Shown piece after piece: positions 13,801 through 25,800 of a DNA stretch of 60,000 bases. Below the pieces are notes generated by a model that did not search any database, was not told where the DNA came from, and was given only the letters and a program-made list of their open reading frames with translations. The translations under genes and the position numbers were made by a program. Each line of letters opens with the position of its first letter. Positions within the stretch are counted from its first letter, which is position 1. Source of the stretch: Liolophura sinensis (lineage: Eukaryota > Mollusca > Polyplacophora > Chitonida > Chitonidae). The DNA lies in contig NC_088302.1 in the NCBI RefSeq assembly GCF_032854445.1, forward strand, positions 38,756,191-38,816,190, written 5' to 3'.

Positions 13801-16800
13801 CAAAAAACCATTTTAATGCTAAATAATCTTACAGGCCATAAAACCACATGCTAGCTGTGCAACAAAAACTATTTATTGCTATCCCAGCCCTCATTTGTGC
13901 TACAAAAAAATCAGGTTTTCTGCTACAGTTTTTCAACATTCATGCACACAAAAAACAGTTGGCACATAAACCACATGTATCATACATGTTATAAAAAAAA
14001 CACCCATCATTTTAGAGGTGTCATTTATTAATTTAGGTGTAAAGTGCTTAGCCCAATGTTAATACAAGTCTCTTTTAAGCAAGAGGGGCCTCCGTGGCTC
14101 AGTTGGTTAGCACGCTAGCGCAGCATAATGACCCAGGAGTCTCTCACCAATGCGGTCGCTCTGAGTTCGTCCAGCTCATACTGGCTTCTTCTGCGACCGT
14201 ACGTGGGAAGGTCTGCACAGCAACCTACGGATGATCGCAGGCTTTCCCCGGTTTCCACCCACCATAATGCTGGCCGCAGTCGTATAAGTGAAATATTTTT
14301 GAGTACGGCGTAAAAGACCAATCAAATAAATAAATAAATATATAAATAAGCAAGAAATTGTTATCCGAAATAGTGATTTTTTTTTTATACACACATGCAA
14401 ATGATACCACACTACAAAACTGTATTAAAGACACAATGTTTAACAATTAGCACAGCCCTCAAATCAGAACAAAGTCAATGCTTGTTCACACTCATGCACC
14501 TAATGCCACACCAGTGAAGAGGGGTCAAAGAAGCTAACGAGTTCTCACCTGGTCTGGCCAAGTTTAGGGCTGGCCGAACCTGAGCAATCCCCATCCTCTG
14601 TCAGACAGCATGAGGGCTGCAGTGACAGAAACTTCTCCGCTGACTTGCTGTACAAGTCTAGCTCCTTCACTGCTCTCCTTTGGCTTACCATCACATGGGT
14701 ACAAGGTATTAGATACCTGGGGAAAAAAAACACATCACACTGGTACAAGATTTGAGATATAGGACAAAATTATCACACAGGTACAAGATAAAAGATACGT
14801 TACATGGATTACACGGTCTTAGATACCTTATAAAACCATCACATGAAAATGAAGTATTAAATACCTGACAAAACTATCACATGGGTACAAGGTATGAGTT
14901 ACTGGACAAAACCATCACATGGGTACAAGGTATCAATTACTGGATAAAACCATCACATGAGCACAATGTATCAGTTACTGGGTAAAACCATAAGATGGGT
15001 ACATCATATTAAAAGCCTAACTTCCTAACAAATTTCTGGTGTTTAAAACTCAATATGACAGAGACAGCAACACGTTGTCACTCATCTTGCCAGGTACCAG
15101 ACAAACCCCATGACATAAATCCAGGAATCCACAATCAGCCCATTAGGGATTGGATTCAACTATGCAACCTCACTGAACTGGTTGTCTTCGAGGGATCTAT
15201 TTATTTATTTAATTGGTGTTTTATGCTGTACTCAAGAATACCATAAATGACCATAAACTTCATCCATGACTAACTTGCCCATTTTTCCTGATTCTGAGAT
15301 TTCAGAAAGATGTTTTGAGGTTTGCTTGGAACATGGGGTGATATTCTACTGGAAAATTGTAAGTTTCAACACCAACAATAATATTTTGTGACATTCACTG
15401 GCTTCTAAAAATGCACTTTTGTTTCCAAAATTTTGGGTCATTTAGGCAACTTCACTTACATGACGGCGGCCAGCATTATGGTGGGAGGAAACGGGCTGAG
15501 CACAGGAGGAAGCCACGACCATCCACAGGTTGCTGGCAGACCTTCCCATGTTTGAAAGGAAGCCAGCATGGGCTGCACTTTCACTCACAACCATCTTATT
15601 GGTGAGAGTTCAGGGATCTATTAAAGCAAACAGTATGGCTTTATGCCTAAAGCCGTCCCTTATGTCTACTACAATCATCAACACTTAAGTGCCTGTTCTG
15701 GGGTGTTGATTACAGTTTGATAACACAACTACAGGGGTAGAAATGTTTTCTTAATTCCGCCTTTCACAGAGACAGGTAGACTGTTTTCTACCTTTCACCT
15801 ACAGGTCTATAATTTGTGCTGGCGCCACCGATCGCCATGCATTTTTGCCTTTTGCTAACATATGATTTCAGTTTGGTCAAACTGTTTTCCGTCATCATCG
15901 CCACCTCGGCAGCAAATATCAGTCTACCATATTACAAGAATATTTGGTTTCAGTAGCATTTCCCTGTTTATTCAATATTCTGTCAGGACCCGGATTTCTG
16001 CATGGTCGCTCATCAAAACAAAACTTACTTGTGGAAGTTCTGTCTGTACTTATGTACGCATGTGCTTCCCATTCAAGGGAAACAACTGAAGAAAAGCATC
16101 CAGTCTGTATGCGTTTAGACTTTTATACATTATCTTGAGTTGCTTCCCTTTACACCTGCGACGCCACACGTAAGAAAAGCTAGAAAAGATACCAATGCGG
16201 TCCTAAAACTGTACACTTTTGTGTGATATGAAGATTTAATAAATATTAACTTCACATTTTATTATTTATTTATTTGACTGATGTTTAACGCTGTACTCAA
16301 GAAGATTTAATTTTTATGACTGTGGCCAGCAACTTGCACAGATACAAATGTAATGGTGAGAGACGTGCATGACACTTCAATTTTTGTTTGATTCACTGCT
16401 CTGCATTGACTTTTCTCTTGTCAGGCTTACTGGCACTGATCATTTCGTCAGAGCTGTGGACCCTGTTGAAAGTGTTAGGAAAAGCATTTTTGCAGATCTA
16501 ATTTTGCCACTGCTACGATTACCCTGAATACTTCTGCATAAAGGGACTAAATGATATCTGAAGCACGTTCTTCAACACTGAAGGTATGTTTGGCCACAAA
16601 ATTGAAAGCTTAAATACAATAGGTTCATTGACAACGGTCATGTCCCCTAAATGACGTCCTAACAGTGTTGACTTGTTCGGGTCGAAAATGAAGAAGTCTT
16701 GCGACAACATTTTGATTATGGGAATGTCAAGTAAATATACAGACTTCACAAAAATAGACATGCATGGATATGACTTAAACATGGTTGTAAACTTACTGGG

Positions 16801-19800
16801 CCTACCTGTCGACGTGACAGGTTATGTTTTTTGTGACTTGTCACTGATAAAAATTGCCTGTCGCTCACAGGTAGATAGGCGTTATTTCAACCCCTGCAAC
16901 TAACTGAAAGAGCTGTTAATGACGTCCTACCTGAAGACAAGCTGAAACATGACATCCTCGCAGTTGAGCTCCACCAGGGTTTTGAAAAGAGACAAGGATG
17001 ACACACACAGCTGTAACGAGACAAAATAGCCCTTAAAGTCATAGAAAAACAAGCAGGAAAGGTTGGCCCGGTGTCAGTATAATGTGACAGGGTGGGGTGT
17101 CATGTCTCGTGTTTTCGGCATAATACTTCAGTGGCGGCAGCACTTCGGCGGCATGGACTCGCCTGGCCACATGAAGACACAGTCGATACACACATCTCAT
17201 GACTTCTTGTCGTCATACAACTGAAAAATTGTTAAGTACGACATTAAACCCCAAGCATTCATTCACTCAATGAGTCAATCAAAGGGTCATAGCTAAGTCG
17301 TTTGGGTAAATAACAAACCACTGCACACAGCATCAAACAGGCTTAAGTTTCTGTGATTACCAGGTAGGGTAAAGTCGGGAGCTTCGGACGTCCGGGTAAC
17401 ATCAGACAGATTTAGCTTTAGCTGTGACAGCCTTGATAGTTCTCAACCAATAATTCTAAAGTACAGGAAAGGTGTACATCGCAAGTGCCTGGGCCAACAT
17501 GTATGTTCACAATTTCCACTACTCTGTGGATTTCAGTTAACAACTATACGTGAAGAGAATACTTAGTATTTTGCCCAAGTGACCTGATACTGGCTGCTTG
17601 GAGACTTGAGTGTTGTCAAGCCCTCCCATTTATTTATATATTTATTTCATTGGTGTTTTATGCCATACTCAAGAATATTTCGCTTATACGCCGTCGGCCA
17701 GCACTATGGTGGGGGGAAACTGGACAGCTACAGGCCGGGGAAAACCCACAACCATCCACAGGATGCTGGCCAACCTACCCACAAAATTAAGGAGAGGAAG
17801 CCACCATGAGCTGGATTTAAACTCACAGCAATCGTATTGGTGGGAGGCTCCCGGGTCATTGCGCAACGCTGGCCTGCTAGCCCTCTCGACCACGGAGGCC
17901 CCTAAAGTCCCTCCAAAAGTCCCGATACGAGCAGACATGGAGGAGAAAAATTCGCTGAGAACGACATAATATTTTAACAGTAAATATGAGAAACCCAAAC
18001 ACTGTTTACCCTTGAGTTGGTGTTGATCCGAGCGATAAACGAGTCGAGGACAGTGATCTCATCATACTTGCCCACTATGACGAACTTAAGAAAGGCACGG
18101 AGGAGTGCTGGCTCTGTGATCCTGCGGAGAAAGAGCTCCAGGTACGCAGTGGCTGCGATGATCTCGTCACGCGAATTCTGTACAACACAACAGGTGATAA
18201 CAGGGGGTTAAATCCAGTGTAACAATGGCAATCATAAACCAGGTTTCCAGAACAGTACTCCTTCATACCTCCACGAGTTACGAGGGCAACGAGAGCTAAC
18301 TGAGGTCATCTTTATCTTTTAGAAAGCTTCGGCATATACAGTGAATAAGTTACATATATTATTTCCTGGAAATTCTGCACAGTGTAGTACGGAAAGATGA
18401 TTTAATAGCTGGTGAAAATTCATATGAAATTATCTGTGATTTGCTGACAATAACTTGTAATTTCCTCTGATTAATCTATCACCAACTTAGTACAGCAGAG
18501 TGATCAGTTGGAGGAACATTCAATGTAATTATTACAGGTGATTTTATTCTACTGTATATCCATTTTCTTGCTAATTTTGTTTTATTTAGCCCTTTACATT
18601 TGGGTTATATTGCCGTATTGGGCCATGATTATGAAAAAAACTTACAAAAATGTCAATCATAATGTTTTGTTAAATGTATGGCTGGAGGCTACAATACGTA
18701 TCACATCCCATCAATTTTTTCTAATATTACTCTAAGAAAACGTTTTTACATTTTTTGTGTGTTGTGGAAGTTCTCCAAGCATGGTACAAATGTATTCTAG
18801 AGCCCCTCACTACCAGTACACCATGGAGATGCTATGTGATACCTGGTAACATGTGGAGGTAACAAATAGAGCATGTAGAAATTGATGTGTGTCCTATGGG
18901 AACTAAAATACTGTACCTGTGTGTATTTAAATTAGTTTATACCATCATTTTAAACAACAATAAATTATGATTTATAATAACCCAAATAACGATGTACAGG
19001 ATATACCCAACATATAGCTTTATCCTGACGACTCATTTTTAAAGGCAAAGAAAACACTGTTATGAAATATATACCAGATTAAAGATCATTAACCACTCTT
19101 CAGGAAAAATAGTTCGGTCTATTTTTTTAGAATTTTCCAACCGAGTAAAATGGTTTTAAAACATTAAATTCTACGGAGGTCTCTGGTAACCTGAAGGTAT
19201 CCAGATTTTTTGCCTAAAATGGTTCATTTGAAGGTCCATTCGGCATAGGTATTTATCAATCTATATGTATATGCATATGCATTGTGAATGATGAACGTTA
19301 GCTGTCTACGTATCTTAGCTGGCAAAACCCTGGTGTGACGTCACTGGTCTCAATATGTTTAGAAAAGGCCATAGAATCCAAACTTTCAAATGCATGTAGG
19401 TAGGTTGAATAAATTCTAAAAGAAAATAAATCAAACTACTTTTTTCAGCAGCTTTTAATGGCCTTTCATCTGAGAAAGACTTCAAGTTTTCCTTCCCTAT
19501 AACATAATACAGATACATTATCAACAAAAATGGGAACATCTAAGCACATCAAATGTTGTTTCACTGAAGTCATTACCATCGGTTCAATAAATTTAAAATC
19601 TACATTTAATATTAATGGAAATCTACTGTGTTATATGCACAAATGTTAATGTGAATTTTACTAGTGAAATAAGTGCAGGATTACCAGGGCTACAAGAGGA
19701 ATTATATCAATGAGGAAAGAAAACCAGACTACAGATAAGGAAGTAAAATCCTCTGCACTGAATAATACAGAACTACAGCTATTTAAAATAACTGATTATT

Positions 19801-22800
19801 CATACATGTATCATATGATAATAGTGCATTGTATTTTACTATACGCAGTCTACATCACCATGCACACTCATGGTATACGGCCAAAGAAAACACATGAACA
19901 CAAGCACATACACATAGCTGAAACCAAACTGAACACATGGCCCATTCCCAAATGATGCTAAAATATGAGAAGCTCAACCAAAGAGTATGAGGTACGCAGC
20001 AGATGATATCCAAACACAAGATACCAAAGCATTCATTTCACATCGGTTATTCGTAACAATCGACAACACTTTGGGGCTTTTCTCAACACAACATTAAATG
20101 AAACTTGCTTAAAATATTTAAAGGTAATATATTCTGTTGTTGTTAGAAAATTGTGTTTAAATATATGGTATAAATTTTTTATATAGAAACTTTTACTTAC
20201 AAAACAGATCACGATGAAAATATTCATCAACCTTATAGACATAATAAACGCTACTTAGGGGTTCATGCAAGAAAAGGAACTTTCACAATCATATTGGTGT
20301 TTTCATCCTAAAGGGTTATGAATAATATTCCTACAAATTATTTAACCTATCCCTTTGTCTGGGCACTATAGTTACTTTCCACCAATAAACTCCATGTGCT
20401 AGAATCAATAACCAATATGCATCAATGCATTTATGTACAATACAGTACATAAGTAAAACCCCACAGTCTACAAAGGAAAATGCATTTAAACATTGATATA
20501 TGTAGATGTATTCAAATGATAACACTTTTGGCTGAAATTAGTGAAAAGGAAACTCCCTAGCTTCCTTTCCAAGTCATCAGATAGAAACATTTATAATGAA
20601 GTGCTTACATCCACATAATAGTTGACAGTTAGCTTGATCCTCCCTATATTGGTTTATTTTAAACTTCCCCGGAGTACTTGACACTCCTTGATACATGCTT
20701 ACTTAACATGATAACTTCTACATCAGGAAAAGAAAAAAGTTTTTTCTGTTTTTTCTAATGTGCAGCTGTTGCAGGAGTGGCACATAGATGGTTTTGACTG
20801 GTCGGAAAAGCAACACGTAGTCAAATTACATTAAACTGTTAATACTATAAACACATGTACATGAACAGACACAGGCCTTTTGGCAACCAGTATTCTGAGA
20901 GGATACGGGGTGCAGAGAAATGATTTACATAGCTTTATGAGGCTTGCATCTTTAGTGACACAAACAAATCATTTTACCAACTGAGCACAGAAGGGTGATT
21001 TATAGGTGAAAAAAAATCTGTGAAATTATATGTGATTACTGTAAATAAGCTAGCAGTGGAAATTAGTCCTCTACATGTCCATTGTATGTGTGTGTATCAA
21101 ATCAAATGTGTCAATGTCCTGCTGTAGTCAATATACAGATGGCCTATCAAAACATTCTGTGGAAGGTGGAAATGGCTCAGCTAGACATGATCTTGCTGCA
21201 TGTTAAGTGGTCAGGGTAATGCTAGCCACTGTTAGTCACATTGGTTTAGGGAAAACACTAATGTAGGGGGAGAGATTAGAGCATCTTGATAAATAAATAA
21301 GGCCATACAAATGACAATTTTTGTTTTATGGGCAAAATGAATCTTTTCTCCATGTCAGAGGAGGGTATGAAAACAAACAATAAAATTGAAAAACCGAATA
21401 ATTTGTTGGAAATGTGACCGTCCCAGAAATTGTTCCTGTTAAAGATGTATAAGAAAAAAAACTGGAAAATCACAAAAAGCATTGAAATCAAACAAAATAA
21501 AAAGAAGAATTTTCAATTTAGTTTTCATTCCATTTTTGGATTTTTTTAGTGTCAGCTCACCCATAAAGCACAAAATAAAATTGATGTCACCTAAGAAAAA
21601 AATCTGGAACAAGACCTAGTGTAGTCAGGATACTACAATGCCAAGCCCTATGTTATTTCGATATCGCTGTATATGCACTGATGCAAAGCTGTCGGACAGA
21701 ACCTGTACATCTATCTATACCCCTGAATGATTAGTAGGGAAGATTTAAGCTTACAAATAGTTCATGTAATCACACCACACACTGAAGCTCACATGCATGA
21801 CCAAAGCACACTTGAATGGCCAATACTGCTTGTGTAGTGCTATCCAAACACAGGTAGCAGGTATATATATATACAGAAACATGTACATATGTGTATATTT
21901 GTGATATGAAGATGTCAATATAAATTAATACATTGTATGCACATAGTTGTATTAATGCAAATATCCCTTCACCACAGGTAACTATATTGAGGGGAAAATT
22001 GTAACAACTATCTTTATACGCAGCAAAAGCATAAAGCATTTTAGCATCTAAAGTAAAGTATACACCAACATGTAGTTATTGTATTATAAAAATTTTAAGT
22101 TAAATGATCATAAGTACATGTAGCTACAGGTAAGCAGAAACCATGGTAGTGAAACATCAAAAGGGTTATCCAGGGGCAGGGTTGTCTACTACTTGGTCTA
22201 TTGATATAAACATATCAACATAACCAATTGGACACTAAACCACAGCAACTTTATGGAATGGATCTGATCGAATCCCCAGCAATAATCTGTATACATACAT
22301 GTACACAATTGCAATAACAGCAAGCCAGCTGTATAACGTGAAATACACATGTGTATGTGCCAGTAAAAACCATAACATCATCTGTCACTTATCTCTATAT
22401 GCAATTCAATAATATGGTTGATAAATATACACCAGGGAACGCATATATTCACTGTGTGAACAGAACAGAATAATGCAATCACATGTAACCTTTCATGATA
22501 TAAGCCTGGTGAAGAGAAAAGAACAACAGTTTTATACATTGCATGTATGAGTACAGAATGTGTAGATCACGCTGTTATGTAAAGAACAGAATAATGGATA
22601 TACACTGTAAGGGTAATGAAATATGGGATGTGTACAGACAAGAGTGAAGAACAGTATAATGAATGTATATTGCAAATGCAATGAAATAAGGGTTATGTAT
22701 AGATAAGCAGACAACAGACTAATGGATGTGAACTGTATACTGTAAATACATGTATATTGTAAATAAGGGGTGTACACAGACAAGAGAAAAGAACAGAATA

Positions 22801-25800
22801 ATGGATATATATTGTAAGGCCAATGAAATACATGATGTGTAAAGACAATGGTGGAGAACAGAATAATGAATTTATATTGTAAATGCAATGAAATAAGGAA
22901 TGTGTATTAATGAGCAGACAACAGAATAATGGATGTAAATGGTATATTGTAAGTAAATGGTGTGTATAGACAGGAGCGGCGAAAAGAATAATGGATTAAA
23001 AACTACATGTATATTGTAAATAAGGGGTGTGCATAGACAAGAGAAAAGAACAGAATAATGGATATATATTGTATATGAAATGAAATAAGGGATGTGTACA
23101 AATGAGTAGACAGAATAATGGATGTTAAATGTATATTGTAAATGAGAGGTGTGTATAGACAGGAGTGTAGAATAAAATCACGGATATAATCTGCATATTA
23201 TAAATAAGAGGTGTATATATAGACAGGAGTGTAGAACAAAATAATGGATGGAAACTGTAAATTGTGAATAAGATGTGTGTATAGACAGGAGTGTAGAACA
23301 GAATAATGGATGTAAACTGTAAAAGTACATGTAGATCAGTTAATCAGGTTGAAGAGAAATAAATGGATTTAAATGTACTGGTTACACACATTATCAATAT
23401 CCATAGAGTAGGAAAATGCGCAAGCATGCACAACACTGGACCAAATGTACATACATGTATGTAATACAGTATCTCAAAGTTTAAAGTAACTAAAACGCAG
23501 ACACTGAGAAAATCACAAGCACTGCCATGTTTTCAATCTTAACCAATCATTCATGAGATATTTCTACACCCTGAGATGACAGTTATTTCTGCTGAAGTCA
23601 TGCAAACACAGCTTTGCCCGATAAAATGCAATAGTAAAGACAAAACTAATGCTCAACTGCCAAAGTGAAGTGCTTCAAACAAAAACAGTACAACAAAAGT
23701 ACTGGTGACAATCAAGGGATCAGCCAAGACACCAAATAATGGAGACCACAGCAGTGTTAAAATAATAATGAATGCTGGAAGGGCTGATTTTGACACATAG
23801 GTGTCTGGTTTTGGAAATAAAAAATATGCTTAGAAATGGGACATTTCATGGAGACATGGACAATAATGACAAAAACTAAAAACAAATGTGAGAATCCTCA
23901 CCCGAAATACTGACTACACAGCTGGCTTAATAATAAATGAGCATTTTGAGTATGTAGTATGAGTTAACTAGAGCATCAACCACAGAGATATGAGAGCACA
24001 TAGCCCACAACAACACACAAGTATGCAAGGATTACAAGAGGCATGCTGTCAGTGCACTAAATAGCTCAAACTGACCACAAATAACCTGGACTCTAGCAGT
24101 GGCAGTGGAACCCCTGCTACATCCTGCAGCCAATCAGAAGGGAGGAGAAAAAAAATAATAAAAATATGCAAATTACTGTTAAAATACTTCATAAATATAT
24201 TTTTAATTAGATAATACAAAAAAATTACAATGTTACAAAGTTTTTAAAGAATATGAAAATAAAAATGTGCTATTGACAAGAACACAATTAAGTTTAGACT
24301 TTACATGAATATCATTTTATTTAGATAAAATGAAACAAGAAAAAAATCCACAAAGCATAAATCGAAAGCTTTACTAAGCACTACATAGTGTAAAAATACA
24401 CTGAAAGAAAATCTGTGTTAGGCAACAGAGCAAAAGATTTGTGTAAAACATACTAGACCTTAACACACAAACATTAAGCAGAGATTGAAATTGTTTATAC
24501 ATATATATTCAATAACAACAAAGGGTTATTACAATGAACTGCATGTATACATGTATTTCACCTATAGTTTGGTATGTAAAATGCACTTTCAAAAGCAGAT
24601 AAAAGGTCTTAAAATGATACTTTTTATGCTAACACTTAAAGTTTGTCTCATAATAACTTAATCAAACTTTGCATAATATTCTTAAGAGGCCATAAAAAGC
24701 AAATGAATAGATCAGAATTAAGCAAAATATGTCACTTGAAAAATGCTACACTTCAGGAGATTTACAGTATGTTATCCCCACCCCCCCCCACCCCCCTAAA
24801 AAAAAAACAACCAAAGGAAAACAAAACACTCGTAAACATACAAGTTATTACAGGAAGTGATCATAACCACAACGCCCACCACACATCCATTGTCAGCTAC
24901 ACTCTAAGATTACTTTTGACTATTTAAAAAGGTAGTTCAGGTGTTCGTTAATAGAATAGGGAGACTCATAAGCTTAACGATGAGTCAGCAAAAGGAGAAA
25001 TTAATCAGAGATACACAGACAGCCATCATCTGTGAAGCTTTTGTTGTCTGGACTTCCCTATCCACAGATCCATGCGATTCACGTCAGTTCAAACAGGATA
25101 TTAATTAATCATTGTTTCTATTTGTGTTGATATTGCTGATAAACTGGTTTTAGGCTCTCCACCTATTGATAAGATCAGGTGTCTAATTCACAGCTGTATG
25201 AATGCTACCAGCCTACAAGTCACATAATCGCAGGTGAGGTAACAAAACACGAGACTATGATGTCATTCTCGCAGTCACCTTGTCATATATAACGCTTCAA
25301 CTGCAAATCAGCAAACACACATCCTGCTTTAGGCAACTTTTATAAATTTTAATGACATCTTATGGCTTATTATTTCTGCAGAACAACTCTATACTTACAA
25401 CTTGTACTTACTTAGCACATTTCTTTTAAATGAACGAATGAATCAAAACTATGGTCAAAATGGCAATACTTCAGCCGTATCATTGCAAACATTTATTTCA
25501 AGGTGGTAATTTACTGCCTTTTAATTAATCCTTACCTATTAGATATCAAAAGCCAATAAAAGAAACAGTACATTTTTAGATTATACAGCATCTTTCATTC
25601 AATCCAGTTTATTGGATAAAAGTAGTTGAATCAACACTGAACTTTTCCCTTAATGAAAAGGTCACTGGGGCGTGAAAACTGAAAACTTTTTCATTTTTCA
25701 TGAATAACATCCGATCAAAAAAAAAACTGCATACGTGAAATAGTTAAGAGAGTATAACAGGGGTGGGACCGAGTCGACTCACCTGATGTAGGGCTGGGCC

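Larger units (their letters stand above)
18178..25782 (-). other. FHIP1: FHIP1 intron between coding exons 3 and 4 (7.6 kb)
   Basis: The segment has GT at 25782-25781 and AG at 18179-18178. No exon or other gene was recognised. It is AT-rich and holds the 60-68 bp tandem array at 22560-23320, a MITE-like copy at 24551-24770 and a C-rich/A-rich simple tract at about 24777-24811. A repeat at 20880-21080 is similar to 29402-29580. Confidence 0.8.

Noticed and set aside
14085-14160. Possible genuine tRNA gene at the SINE head
   Set aside because: A- and B-box-like words are present, but no cloverleaf with a proper acceptor stem and anticodon arm forms, and the unit is fused to the SINE body in many copies.
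14128-14446. Several open frames on both strands around 14.1-14.4 kb
   Set aside because: They are readings through a full-length SINE; similar peptides appear at other SINE copies (for example 1370-1747, 17610-17998, 30117-30398).
22532-22888. 118-codon minus-strand open frame rich in Tyr, Phe and Ile
   Set aside because: It lies entirely in the 60-68 bp tandem array and is a product of AT-rich repeats without stops.
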